Positions 45,479 through 53,996 are shown, numbered from the stretch's first letter. The stretch is DNA of 64,000 nt from Mycobacterium parascrofulaceum ATCC BAA-614 (GCF_000164135.1 NZ_GG770554.1:900743-964742); one strand, 5' to 3'. Notes: generated by a model from the letters alone, not told the origin. Numbers and translations: made by a program.

Positions 45479-46272
45479 CAGCGAATCTTCGGCGTGCGCG
45501 GAGCGGCTTCGCCGCCGGGATCCGTCCGGGCCGCGAGTTCCGCCACGCCGAGCGGATTGCCCAGCCGGGTGTAGATCAGTCCCTGCTCCATGGCCGCGCG
45601 GTATGGCTTGTCGAGCGACTCCCAAATCGCCTTCACCGTGCCCTGTGTCGCGGTCGTGGGTTTCGCGGCGATGGTCGCGGCGATCTCGTGCGCGCGGTTC
45701 CAGAGTTGCTGGGCGGGGACCACCTCCGACACCAGCCCGATCCGTAGTGCGGTGTCGGCGCAGACCCGCTCGTCGTTGCCCATCAGCGCGATGCGCAACG
45801 TCTCGCCCAGTCCGACGCGCCGCATCAAGCCGATCGGCTCCAACGCGCAGACCAGGCCGGCCGATACGTGCGAGTCGAAGAACGTGGCGTCCTGGGAGCA
45901 GATGACCACGTCGGATTCGTTGACGAAGTAGAACGCGCCCGCGGTGCACATGCCCTGCACGGCGCAGACGACCGGCTTCCACATCTTCTGCCACTTGGGG
46001 CTGAGCGCCTCACCGGGATCGTCGTGGTTCCAGATGTTTTCGGGTTGGCCGTAGGGTGTCTTGATGTCGAGGCCGGCGCTGAACGCGCGGTCACCGGCCG
46101 CCCGCAGCACCACCGCGTTAACCGACGCGTCGTGTTTGACGATGCGCCAGGCACGCGCCATCTCCTCACACATGGTGCGGTTGAACGCGTTCAGCTGCCC
46201 GGGCCGGTTCAGCGTGATGGTCGCGACCCGGTCGGTCTCGTCGACCTCGAGCAGGATGGTTTCGAACGTCAT
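45478..46272 (-). CDS. Enoyl-CoA hydratase/isomerase family protein (third of three)
   Basis: A 264-residue crotonase-fold protein. The oxyanion-hole segments FSAGLDIKTPYGQ (~65) and VCAVQGMCTAGAFYFVNESDVVI (~100-122) are present. The second usually reads GxxxGGG; here it is GMCTAGAFYF. The catalytic Glu positions (SAGLVCALEPIGLMRRVG, ~135-152) include E of LEPIG. The start at 46272 lies in an ATGA overlap with the upstream crotonase, which is stronger evidence than the longer frame from 46284. Crotonases hydrate, isomerise, or cleave C-C bonds of CoA esters. Confidence 0.88.
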   Translation of the reverse strand: MTFETILLEVDETDRVATITLNRPGQLNAFNRTMCEEMARAWRIVKHDASVNAVVLRAAGDRAFSAGLDIKTPYGQPENIWNHDDPGEALSPKWQKMWKPVVCAVQGMCTAGAFYFVNESDVVICSQDATFFDSHVSAGLVCALEPIGLMRRVGLGETLRIALMGNDERVCADTALRIGLVSEVVPAQQLWNRAHEIAATIAAKPTTATQGTVKAIWESLDKPYRAAMEQGLIYTRLGNPLGVAELAARTDPGGEAAPRTPKIR

Positions 46273-47081
46273 CGACACTGCCAATCGGGCTTGCGTTTCT
46301 CCATGAAGGCCTTCGGCCCTTCGGCCGCGTCCTCGGTGCGCAACACCCGCTCGCGGAAGGTTTCGGCCATGATCTCGGCTTCGTGCAGCGGCACATCGAG
46401 GCCCTTGAGGATGGCCAGCCGAGTTCCCCGAACCGCCAGCGGCGCATTGGAGTTGACGATGTCGGCGATCTCGTGCGCCCGCTCGAGAAGCCGCTCGTGC
46501 TCGACGATTTCGCTGATCAACCCGAGCTCGTAGGCGCGCCCCGCACTCATCCGCTCGTGCTTGCCCATCAACGCCATCCGCAGGGCAATGGAGCGGGGCA
46601 GCACCCGCGATACCCGGACCATCTCACGTCCGGCCACCAGCCCGATGCTCACGTGCGGATCGAAGAAAGTGGCTTGCTCCGAGGCGATCACGATGTCGGA
46701 CGTGGTGACCCAGTCCATGCCGGCGCCACAGCACAACCCGTTGACCGCGGTCACCACGGGCTTGGCGGACGTGCGAAACGGCGGCGTGCCCTCCTGCGGT
46801 GCCTCCCATTGGTCGTAGGTCGACAGGTACGGGCGTTCGTAGATCACCTTGCCGTCTTCGGGAATGGCCTTGACGTCGGCGCCCGTGCAGAACGCGCGAC
46901 CGGTGCCGGTCACGATGGTCAGCCATACCTTGTCGTCGTTCTCGGCCTCGGCGTAGGCGGCCCGCAGTTCGGTGATCATGTGCGGGCTGAGCGCATTGAG
47001 GGCATCGGGACGGTTCAGCGTGATGGTCGCGGTGTGCCCGTCGACCTCGTATTTGATGGTGTCGAACGAGTCAGTAGACAT
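46269..47081 (-). CDS. Enoyl-CoA hydratase/isomerase family protein (second of three)
   Basis: A 270-residue crotonase-fold protein with FCTGADVKAIPE (~60-72) and VVTAVNGLCCGAGMDWVTTSDIVI (~105-128), the two oxyanion-hole loops. The family Glu pair is not obvious: the segment after the second loop reads DPHVSIGLVAGREMVRVSRVLPR, where E appears in GREM. A non-hydratase reaction is possible. It begins 9 bp after the first crotonase gene and is coupled to the next by ATGA. Confidence 0.9.
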   Translation of the reverse strand: MSTDSFDTIKYEVDGHTATITLNRPDALNALSPHMITELRAAYAEAENDDKVWLTIVTGTGRAFCTGADVKAIPEDGKVIYERPYLSTYDQWEAPQEGTPPFRTSAKPVVTAVNGLCCGAGMDWVTTSDIVIASEQATFFDPHVSIGLVAGREMVRVSRVLPRSIALRMALMGKHERMSAGRAYELGLISEIVEHERLLERAHEIADIVNSNAPLAVRGTRLAILKGLDVPLHEAEIMAETFRERVLRTEDAAEGPKAFMEKRKPDWQCR

Positions 47082-47090
47082 CCTGCTCCC

Positions 47091-47903
47091 TCATCGGCCC
47101 TGGAATTTCGGTGGACGCCGCTGCCGGAAGGCTTCCAGGCCCTCCTTGAAATCCGCCGTCCTGCAGGACAGCTCGAGGTTGAACAGCTCCTGGGTCATCG
47201 ACTGGCTCAGCGTCGCATGCTGGCCGAAGCTCAGCGCCTGCTTGGCCAGTCCCAGAGCCGCCGTCGGCCCGGAGGCCAGCCGGTCGAGCAACTGCTCGGC
47301 GGCGTCGTCGAGTTCGGCGGGGCTCACGGCTTGGTGGATCAATCCCCAGTCGGCCGCGTCGGCGCCGGCGACCTTCTCGCCCAGCAGCAGCATTCGCCTG
47401 GCCCGCGCCAGGCCGACCAGCCGGGGCAGCAGCCAGGTGGCGCCCGAATCGGGGCTGAAGCCGCGGTCTAAAAAGGGCTCCCAGAACACCGCGTCGGTGG
47501 CGGCGACGGTGAAATCGGCTGCCAGCGCGAGGTTGCAGCCGAACCCCGCCGCCCAGCCCCGCACGCTGCAGAGCACCGGCACTTGGATGGTCGCGACGAG
47601 CTCGATCACCCGGTGGGCGGCATGCGGGATCCGCCGTACCAGGTCGCCGGAACGGGGGCGCCGTCCGTCGTTGCTGGCGATCCAGTCGACTCCGGCGCAG
47701 AAGTCTTCGCCACCCCGGACGTGCACGGCGCGCAACGAGTCGTCGGCGGCGGCCTTGGTGAGTGCTTCGACCAGCGTTCCAATCATCGCCTGGCTCAGTG
47801 AGTTACGCCGCGACGGGCGGTCAAGGGTCATCCGCAACACCGCGCCGTCCCGGCGCACTGTCACCGAACCCTCGGCACCGGCCGCGTCGGCCTCGTGACT
47901 CAC
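47091..47903 (-). CDS. Enoyl-CoA hydratase/isomerase family protein (first of three)
   Basis: A 270-residue crotonase-fold protein of the PaaG-like group. Motifs are FCAGVDWIAS (~85), VRGWAAGFGCNLALAADFTV (~122-141), and GFSPDSGATWLLPRLVG (~157-173), in which the Asp/Ser replace the hydratase Glu pair, as in ring-isomerising PaaG-type enzymes. The GTG at 47903 is used; the open frame continues to 48275 but crosses the shared promoter and is rejected. It is the first gene of the leftward operon. Confidence 0.85.
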   Translation of the reverse strand: MSHEADAAGAEGSVTVRRDGAVLRMTLDRPSRRNSLSQAMIGTLVEALTKAAADDSLRAVHVRGGEDFCAGVDWIASNDGRRPRSGDLVRRIPHAAHRVIELVATIQVPVLCSVRGWAAGFGCNLALAADFTVAATDAVFWEPFLDRGFSPDSGATWLLPRLVGLARARRMLLLGEKVAGADAADWGLIHQAVSPAELDDAAEQLLDRLASGPTAALGLAKQALSFGQHATLSQSMTQELFNLELSCRTADFKEGLEAFRQRRPPKFQGR

Positions 47904-47924
47904 CGTCGAATCCGGCCTTTCTGC

Positions 47925-47970
47925 CGATACGGTTACCCATACAGTAGGCAATACCATTGCTACGCTGTAT
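47925..47970. promoter_or_regulatory. Operator region with shared TACAGTA motif and large dyad
   Basis: CGATA-N10-TACAGTA (47925-47946) matches the motif found at 50584 and 53083. It overlaps an imperfect dyad, 47939-47970: ATACAG..GCAAT, spacer ACC, then ATTGC..CTGTAT. The region separates two divergent operons (starts 47903 and 48035) and contains TAAGTT at 47970 as a possible rightward -10. Likely binding site of a dimeric repressor. Confidence 0.5.
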
Positions 47971-48034
47971 AAGTTAGCAGGGTACGCTGCCGCCGGAAAC
48001 AGCCGGGCCGGAACCCGAGCGAAAAGAGACGAGC

Positions 48035-48742
48035 ATGGCCGTGCAGGAGGGGCGAGCGGAAGGGCGCGCAGAAGCCGAGTCGACTCGCGCCGGCGACGCC
48101 AGATTCGGCGAACGACCCCTCGCCCAAACGGTCGCCGCCGCCGCCGCCATGCGGCGCCTGAGCTCACTGCTGCTGTCCCTCGAGCATCCGCATCCGACGG
48201 TCGACACGATGGTGGAGAAGTTCGGGGAGTGGGAGCGCGAACTGTCCGCCGCCGCGCCGGCGGACAACGCGCCACGCATTGGCGACCTCCCAGACGACCC
48301 CCGGCGCGTCTACCTCAACCACGCGACGGACATCGGCGCCTACAACCCGTGCTTTCCGGAGTATCGGTTCGATCACCTCGATGCCGACAACGCAACCGGG
48401 TGGGTCAACTTCCCACTGCCCTATGAGGGGCCGCCGGGACTGGTGCACGGCGGCTTTCTCGGCGTCTTCTTCGACTGCGTCATCCAGCACCACAATTGCG
48501 TCACGGGCCTTTCCGGCAAGACGCGCTCGCTCGTCGTGACGTTCCGCCGGCCGACGCCCATCTCGACCGACCTGCGGTTCGACATCGTGCGTTCGCAGGT
48601 CGAACGCGGCATCGCGTCGACGGCACGGCTGCTGCTCGACGACGAGGTGCTGTGCACCGGCGAGGTGAACACGCTGGCCTCGCCGCCGGAAAGGCTGGCC
48701 GGGTTCCGATTCGGCAGGCGGCGAAAGGAGTCCGACACATGA
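48035..48742 (+). CDS. PaaI-like hotdog-fold acyl-CoA thioesterase
   Basis: A 235-residue protein. The N-terminal ~80 residues are charged and helical. The hotdog domain (~100-220) has the VHGGFLGVFFDCVIQ signature, with the catalytic Asp region typical of PaaI-type thioesterases, and ends in the TARLLLDDEVLCTGEV strand. It probably releases CoA from a dead-end or slow intermediate. Its TGA overlaps the next start by four bases. Whether the ATG at 48035 or a later one is used is uncertain; a weak GAGACGAG site precedes it. Confidence 0.82.
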   Translation: MAVQEGRAEGRAEAESTRAGDARFGERPLAQTVAAAAAMRRLSSLLLSLEHPHPTVDTMVEKFGEWERELSAAAPADNAPRIGDLPDDPRRVYLNHATDIGAYNPCFPEYRFDHLDADNATGWVNFPLPYEGPPGLVHGGFLGVFFDCVIQHHNCVTGLSGKTRSLVVTFRRPTPISTDLRFDIVRSQVERGIASTARLLLDDEVLCTGEVNTLASPPERLAGFRFGRRRKESDT

Positions 48743-49635
48743 CCGCCCCCCACGCCCAGGATGACCGCGTGCTGTTCGAGGCCGACCACGACCGCCGCAT
48801 CGCGACGATCACGCTGAACAATCCGGCGCAACGCAACTCCTATGACGCCGCGATGCGCGAGGCGGTCGCCCGCTGCCTGGACCGGGTGGCCGAAGACGAC
48901 GATCTCACGGTGGTGCTGTTGCGCGGTGCCGAGGGGGTCTTCTCGACCGGCGCCGACATGAACAACGCATATGGCTGGTACGGCGAGCGGGGTGAAACGG
49001 GCGGCGGTGCGCCGGCCAAGCGCCGACCCAGTCAGCGTCGGCGACTCACCGTGGACCGCAAGTCCTTTGGCTTCTACCACAACTTCATGGGCTTCCCCAA
49101 GGTCACCGTGGGTGAGATCGCCGGCTATGCGCTCGGCGGCGGCTTCGAAATGGCGCTGATGACAGACATCTCCGTGATCGCGCGCGACACCAAGATCGGG
49201 ATGCCGGCGACCCGCTTCCTCGGGCCCGCGCTCGGCAGCCTGCACATGTTCTTCCACCGGCTCGGTCCGGTGCTGGCCCGCCGCCTGCTGCTGACCGGGG
49301 ACATCATCGAGGCCGGCGAAGTCGAACACCTGGGAATCTTCACCGACACATGCGATTCCGCGGCCGTTGCGGCACGCGCGCGGTACTGGGCCGAGAAGGC
49401 GGCGAAGATGCCCGCCGACGGGGTCGTCATCGCCAAGGAAGCATTCCGTCTCGTCGAGCAGAGCCAGGCGTACCAGGGCGAGGAGGTCGCGAGCTATCTC
49501 TTCCACGCCTTCGGCACCAACCTGCAATTCGGCCCGGACGAGTTCAACTTCGTCAAGACCCGCGCACAGCACGGGACCAAGGAGGCGTTCCGGCTCCGCG
49601 ACGAATACTTCAACGTGCCGGAACCCGAAGTGTGA
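48739..49635 (+). CDS. Enoyl-CoA hydratase/isomerase family protein
   Basis: A 298-residue crotonase-fold protein. It has the oxyanion loops FSTGADMNNAYGWYGERG (~68) and VGEIAGYALGGGFEMALMTDISV (~118-140), the latter with the classical GGG. It has an insertion (~77-105, rich in Gly, Arg and Pro) before the second loop. The helix ARFLGPALGSLHMFFHRLGPV contains neither usual Glu, so the reaction may not be plain hydration. It is coupled by ATGA to the thioesterase and is convergent with the TetR gene. Confidence 0.87.
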   Translation: MTAPHAQDDRVLFEADHDRRIATITLNNPAQRNSYDAAMREAVARCLDRVAEDDDLTVVLLRGAEGVFSTGADMNNAYGWYGERGETGGGAPAKRRPSQRRRLTVDRKSFGFYHNFMGFPKVTVGEIAGYALGGGFEMALMTDISVIARDTKIGMPATRFLGPALGSLHMFFHRLGPVLARRLLLTGDIIEAGEVEHLGIFTDTCDSAAVAARARYWAEKAAKMPADGVVIAKEAFRLVEQSQAYQGEEVASYLFHAFGTNLQFGPDEFNFVKTRAQHGTKEAFRLRDEYFNVPEPEV

Positions 49636-49654
49636 CGGGCCGATTCGGCTGCGG

Positions 49655-50452
49655 TTAACGAGCGGCCGGCGCCTTGGTGCGCGCCCGCGAGGCGGGCGAC
49701 TTGGCCGCCTTGCGTTGCCGCGACGGTGCCGCCTTGCCGCCCTTCGATCGCTTGCCCTCCTCGATCAACCAGCTGGCGTGGTCGAGGATGCAGCCGAGGC
49801 CGTATTCGAAGTTGGTCTCGTCCGGGGCACCGATCCGGTGGCCGATCCGGCTCACCTGGGCGAGCAGGGGGGTCTTCTCGGGATCGATGGCGACGGCGTC
49901 CTCGATGGCGCGCGCGCCTTCGTCGGAGGATTGGTTCTTCTCGTACAGCCGTTGCAGCACCACCGATCCGCGGACGTGCACCGAAACCGCCGAGTACGTG
50001 TCGAACGCGTCCTCCGGCGACAGGCCGGCCTCGACCAGGTTGGCGATCGCCTTCTCCATCTCCTCGGCACCCAGGCGCGCCGCCTTCGGGCTGAGCGCGG
50101 CCCGAATCAGAATCAGGTCGCACAGAATGGGATTGCCCATGAACGTTTTACGCATCAGGCGGGCATGGTTGCGTAAGGTCTCGCGCCAGTCGCTGGCTTC
50201 GACGTACGGCGTGGCGAAGACATATTTGCTCAATGCGCGGTCGGTCATCGCGTTGAGCAAATCGTCCTTCTTGCGGAAGTACCAGTAGATGCTGGTGACA
50301 CCGACGCCGAGATGTTTGCCGAGCAGCGGCATACTCAAATTGTCGATGGATACCTGCTCCGCGAGTTCGAATGCGCCACTGATGATGTCATCGGGATTGA
50401 TGGATCCGCGTTCGCGCCGTTGACGCTTGTCGGCGGTAGCCTGCTTTGCCAC
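49655..50452 (-). CDS. TetR family regulator of the catabolic island
   Basis: A 265-residue regulator. Helix-turn-helix segment ~20-65 (IDNLSMPLLGKHLGVGVTSIYWYFRKKDDLLNAM) and a large helical C-terminal ligand domain; the last ~30 residues are a basic Lys/Ala/Arg tail (SKGGKAAPSRQRKAAKSPASRARTKAPAAR-like, in two blocks). A start at the GTG 50452 has GGAGG eight bases upstream; the frame extends to 50512 without a better site. It is divergent from the SDR operon and lies in the centre of the island, so it is the natural candidate for the shared motif. Confidence 0.86.
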   Translation of the reverse strand: MAKQATADKRQRRERGSINPDDIISGAFELAEQVSIDNLSMPLLGKHLGVGVTSIYWYFRKKDDLLNAMTDRALSKYVFATPYVEASDWRETLRNHARLMRKTFMGNPILCDLILIRAALSPKAARLGAEEMEKAIANLVEAGLSPEDAFDTYSAVSVHVRGSVVLQRLYEKNQSSDEGARAIEDAVAIDPEKTPLLAQVSRIGHRIGAPDETNFEYGLGCILDHASWLIEEGKRSKGGKAAPSRQRKAAKSPASRARTKAPAAR

Positions 50453-50583
50453 TAGGGGCACCTCCATCACGATGTATCCTGTGCGTGCGGTCCGAGAGCC
50501 GTTGCGACTCACCTGCGCAAGCTTAGCCGCGTCGCCGCTCGACGATGGCCGTCAGCCGGGCTTTTCTGCAGTTTTCCATCTGC

Positions 50584-50600
50584 TACTGTAATACCTATCG
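50584..50600 (-). promoter_or_regulatory. Shared motif site B upstream of TetR/SDR
   Basis: On the plus strand TACTGTA-N5-TATCG (50584-50600); on the minus strand CGATA-N5-TACAGTA. It lies between the TetR start and the SDR start in the 235-bp divergent region (50453-50687), which otherwise holds no reading frame. Confidence 0.5.
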
Positions 50601-50687
50601 TAGGCTTTTTGGTAACACGGCTGGACGGGCGAAGATGACCGGGCAGAAGCCATTCACTGAGTCTGCCGACGAGGCACGGGAATTGCC

Positions 50688-51485
50688 GTGGATCTAGGCC
50701 TGGCGGACGCCGCAACGGTGGTGGTCGGCGGTAGCCGCGGCATGGGTTTGGCCGCCGCCCGTTGCCTCGCCGACGAGGGTGCCCGTGTCGCGGTGGTCGG
50801 CCGCAGTCGTGACGCGCTCGACGCGGCCGTCGCGGACCTGACGGATCGCGGTAGCCCGGATGCGGTCGGGCTGGCCGCTGACATCGCCGACGCCCGACAG
50901 GTTGACGAGGCATTCGCCGACCTCGGCCGGCGCTGGGGCGGCGAACTGAATGTGCTCGTCAATACGGTCGGGCCCGGGGCGGCGGGCACCTTCGATGACC
51001 TGACCGACGAACAGTGGCGCCAAGCCGTCGAGGACGGCGTGCTGGGGATGGTGCGCTGCGTCCGCACGGCACTTCCGCTGCTGCGCAAGGCGCAATGGGC
51101 GCGCATCGTCAACTTTTCGGCGCACTCGACCCAGCGGCAGAGCGTCATGCTGCCCGCCTACACCGCGGCCAAGTCGATGCTGATGAGCGTCTCGAAGAAC
51201 CTCTCGTTGCTGTTGGCCAAGGATGAGATCTTGGTCAACGTGGTGTCGCCGGGCAGCATCGCCTCCGAGTCGCTGGTCGGTTGGGCGAAGTCGGTGGGTG
51301 TCGACGGCGGCGACCCCTACGCGCTAATGGACGCCATTGCCAAGCACTTCGGCCACCCGGCACACATGCCGCGCGCCGGGTTGCCGGAGGAGATCGGGCC
51401 GGTGGTCGCGTTCCTCGCGTCGAGGCGCAACTCCTACATGACGGGGGCCAACATCAACGTCGATGGCGGTTCGGACTTCACCTGA
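50688..51485 (+). CDS. SDR family oxidoreductase
   Basis: A 265-residue short-chain dehydrogenase. The cofactor motif is VVGGSRGMG (~11-19), a variant of TGxxxGxG. The usual NNAG is replaced by VNTVG (~90-94), and the active-site Tyr/Lys lie in YTAAKSM (~155-161) after Ser in VNFSAHS (~141). The catalytic set is therefore present. The GTG at 50688 is supported only by a weak GAGGCACGGGAA upstream. It precedes the DapA-like gene by 45 bp. Confidence 0.85.
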   Translation: MDLGLADAATVVVGGSRGMGLAAARCLADEGARVAVVGRSRDALDAAVADLTDRGSPDAVGLAADIADARQVDEAFADLGRRWGGELNVLVNTVGPGAAGTFDDLTDEQWRQAVEDGVLGMVRCVRTALPLLRKAQWARIVNFSAHSTQRQSVMLPAYTAAKSMLMSVSKNLSLLLAKDEILVNVVSPGSIASESLVGWAKSVGVDGGDPYALMDAIAKHFGHPAHMPRAGLPEEIGPVVAFLASRRNSYMTGANINVDGGSDFT

Positions 51486-51530
51486 CCGCGGCGAAACGAA
51501 GAGAGCTCGGCTGAGGAGAAGGGGTCGATT

Positions 51531-52538
51531 ATGGCGACGGCGAGCGAGGCGCGCGCCTGGGCGCGCGGGGCACTGCGGGGAATCGGCGACTCCCTCTACA
51601 CGCCGTTCTGCGGGCGCGACGGCGACGACATCGACTGGGAGGCGTACCGGACGCTGGTCCGCTACTGCGTGGGCGAACTAGGGCACCCGATGCTGTGGTG
51701 CACCAGCGGCCTCTCCGAATTCTGGTCGCTGACCCTGGACGAGCGAAAACGCTTGCTGGAGGTGGCGATTGAGGAGGGTCGCGCCGCCAACCCGGACGTG
51801 GTGGTGCAGGCGTGCACGGCGGCGATCACGGCGAAGGACTGCCTGGATCTGACGCTGCACGCCCAGGAGGCCGGCGCCGACATCGCCTACATCCAGACGC
51901 CGATGATGGAGGTGCACGGCGGCGAAGGGGTGCTGCGGTTCTTCAGATACATCGCGTCGCGAACGGACATCGCCCTGGGCATGTTCAACTCGCCGTCGTC
52001 GGGCTACGTGTTGACCGCAGCCGAAAGCGCGCGGATCTACGACGAGGTGCCCGCGGTGTGCGCCACCAAGGAGGGCGCCTTCCGGCCGGCGAGCAGCCGG
52101 ATGCTGCATCAACTCGCGCCCGGCCTCGTGCTCTGGGAGTGCGACAAGACCGTGTACCGCGCGGGATGGCTGCGCGACGGGATCGTCTGCCCGGCACAGC
52201 TCGGCACCGCCGGGTACCTGTTCGAGACCCCACAGCGGCGATTGTTCTCCCAATACTGGGATTTGGTGCAAAACGACAAGCTGCTCGAGGCGATGGACTT
52301 CGGCCGTGAATCGGGCCTGGACCAGTTCGATCTCGACGTCGGCTCCTGGTGGACCTGTTACCCGGGCCGGCCGGACTACTTCACGCACTGGGGCGGGGCG
52401 TTCAAATACGCCGCGTCGCTGCTGGGCTTGCCGATAGGCGCCTATCCGCATTCCCGGCCTCCGCAAGCCGAGCTACCGCCCGCGGCGAAGTCCCAGATCA
52501 AGGAGGCGTACCTCCGCCTGGGTCTCATCGACGCATAG
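51531..52538 (+). CDS. Dihydrodipicolinate synthase/N-acetylneuraminate lyase family aldolase
   Basis: A 335-residue class I aldolase-fold protein. The Schiff-base Lys is K180 (VCATKEGAF). The upstream Tyr of DapA (YNxP) is a Phe here: F152 in GMFNSPSSGY. This indicates a substrate unlike aspartate semialdehyde, closer to hydratase-aldolases or retro-aldolases of ring-cleavage routes. DapA is unlikely since the gene is in a catabolic cluster and C-terminally extended (~30 residues). It ends 42 bp before a strong hairpin. Confidence 0.82.
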   Translation: MATASEARAWARGALRGIGDSLYTPFCGRDGDDIDWEAYRTLVRYCVGELGHPMLWCTSGLSEFWSLTLDERKRLLEVAIEEGRAANPDVVVQACTAAITAKDCLDLTLHAQEAGADIAYIQTPMMEVHGGEGVLRFFRYIASRTDIALGMFNSPSSGYVLTAAESARIYDEVPAVCATKEGAFRPASSRMLHQLAPGLVLWECDKTVYRAGWLRDGIVCPAQLGTAGYLFETPQRRLFSQYWDLVQNDKLLEAMDFGRESGLDQFDLDVGSWWTCYPGRPDYFTHWGGAFKYAASLLGLPIGAYPHSRPPQAELPPAAKSQIKEAYLRLGLIDA

Positions 52539-52580
52539 CGGACCCGAACCGACTGCGCCGCAGCCGCACTCATAAGCAAG

Positions 52581-52607
52581 GGCCCGGTCACCCAAGGTGA
52601 CCGGGCC
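52581..52607. terminator. Perfect 12-bp stem bidirectional terminator
   Basis: Arms GGCCCGGTCACC (52581-52592) and GGTGACCGGGCC (52596-52607) around loop CAA. It stands between the convergent aldolase (stop 52538) and CsbD-like (stop 52625) genes and should end transcription from both sides, though it lacks a U-tract, as is common in mycobacteria. Confidence 0.8.
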
Positions 52608-52624
52608 GCAAGCTGTCTGCCGTA

Positions 52625-52861
52625 TTACTGCTCGGCCTTTTCGCGCGCCTCGGCGGCTTTGGCCTTACCGCGGGCCTTTTCGGCCGCGGCTTCCTTCTTC
52701 GCCGCGCTGCGCTGCGCGTCGGCCTTGTCCTGCTGCGCCTGGCCCTCGTTGACCAGATCGTTGCGTCCGATCACCGTGCCGAGGATCTCCTTGGCCTTGC
52801 CGAACACGGCCTCGACGATGCCCTGGATCGCCTGGACCGGTCCGCTCTTGATGTCAACCAT
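52625..52861 (-). CDS. CsbD-like small stress protein (microaggregate-binding type)
   Basis: A 78-residue hydrophilic protein. The N-terminal half (VQAIQGIVEAVFGKAKEILG, GRNDLVNEGQAQQDK) has the CsbD repeat pattern, and the C-terminal half is a Lys/Ala/Glu/Arg coiled helix. Such proteins are annotated in mycobacteria as CsbD family or microaggregate-binding protein 1; function unclear, stress-related. The ATG at 52861 has a GGGAGGGG ribosome site. It is unrelated to the surrounding catabolic genes. Confidence 0.8.
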   Translation of the reverse strand: MVDIKSGPVQAIQGIVEAVFGKAKEILGTVIGRNDLVNEGQAQQDKADAQRSAAKKEAAAEKARGKAKAAEAREKAEQ

Positions 52862-53082
52862 CGCGTTTCCCCTCCCTCTTCGTGGGTATCTGAGACTGTT
52901 TTCCCGATTCGGCCGTCGGGGGAAACCTGATCGGACGTGTTGCTCGCCACACCCGCAAAGACGGGCCCCGGCCGACTCGTCCGCGCCCCCCGGGCGGGAT
53001 CCGACCGTGCGGATCGCTGAGGCGAAATTCGCTGCTCGCCGGGGGTTCGCACGGGCGTGGCGGCGGTTGTGGAAAACGGTAC

Positions 53083-53098
53083 CGATAGGTATACAGTA
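53083..53098 (+). promoter_or_regulatory. Shared motif site C upstream of the crotonase
   Basis: CGATA-N4-TACAGTA, 56 bp before the ATG at 53154. The ATAC-A-GTAT (53091-53099) within it is a perfect palindrome, and TACAGT could be the -10. The 292-bp region 52862-53153 is otherwise without features. Confidence 0.5.
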
Positions 53099-53153
53099 TG
53101 CGTACAAAACATCGCGCGATCCGGTGCACAATCGTGAGGAGGGACCGGGGGAG

Positions 53154-53996
53154 ATGTCCGGCAGCGACGGCACTTCCGACGACGCGGTGCTCTACGAGGT
53201 CACCGGGAGCGGGGTCGCGATTCTGACCTTCAACCGCCCGGACCGCCTCAACGCCTGGGGCCCGGACATCGCCGCCGGGTTCTACTCCGCGATCGACCGC
53301 GCCGAACAAGACCCGGCCGTCCGGGCGGTCGTGCTGACCGGCCGTGGCAAGGGCTTCTGCGCCGGTGCGTACCTCGGCGCGCCCGATTCCGCACCCAGCT
53401 TCGGCGACACCATGGAGAAGGCGAGTCAGACCAACCTCGCCGACCTGGTCGGGGAGCGCCCGCCACATTTCGTGACCACGTTGCGCAAGCCCGTCATCGC
53501 GGCCATCAACGGAGCCTGCGTCGGTATCGGCCTGACGCAGGCGCTGATGTGCGACGTCCGATTCGCCGCCGGGGGCGCCAAGTTCGCCGCGGTATTCGCC
53601 CGCCGCGGACTGATCGCGGAATTCGGGATCTCCTGGATACTGCCCCGCCTCACCACGTGGGGCGTCGCCCTCGATCTGCTGTTGAGTGGCCGCACCTTCC
53701 TCGCGGAAGAGGCGGCCGAGCTCGGCCTCGTCAAGGAAGTGGTCGCACCCGAGGATCTGATGACGCGCGCGCTGGACTACGCGGAGGACATCGCCCGCAA
53801 CTGTTCACCAGCGTCCATGGAAGTGATCAAGAGGCAGGTGTACGGCGACGCCACCCGCGACGTCGTCGACGCCACGTCACGCGCGGAGGTCCTGCTGCAC
53901 GAGGCGATGCCGCGGCCGGACGTCATCGAAGGCATCACCAGCTTCCTCGAGAAGCGCCCCCCGCAGTTTCCCTCGCTCAACTCGACCGACGCTTAG
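53154..53996 (+). CDS. Enoyl-CoA hydratase/isomerase family protein
   Basis: A 280-residue crotonase-fold protein. The first oxyanion loop is FCAGAYLGAPD (~70) and the second is INGACVGIGLTQALMCDVRFA (~118-138), where the usual GGG is GIG. A Glu is placed in RRGLIAEFGISWILPRL (~153-169), as in PaaG/PaaF types. It starts the rightward operon 53154-59996 and has an GAGGAGGGACC site before the ATG. Followed 33 bp later by an amidohydrolase. Confidence 0.88.
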   Translation: MSGSDGTSDDAVLYEVTGSGVAILTFNRPDRLNAWGPDIAAGFYSAIDRAEQDPAVRAVVLTGRGKGFCAGAYLGAPDSAPSFGDTMEKASQTNLADLVGERPPHFVTTLRKPVIAAINGACVGIGLTQALMCDVRFAAGGAKFAAVFARRGLIAEFGISWILPRLTTWGVALDLLLSGRTFLAEEAAELGLVKEVVAPEDLMTRALDYAEDIARNCSPASMEVIKRQVYGDATRDVVDATSRAEVLLHEAMPRPDVIEGITSFLEKRPPQFPSLNSTDA

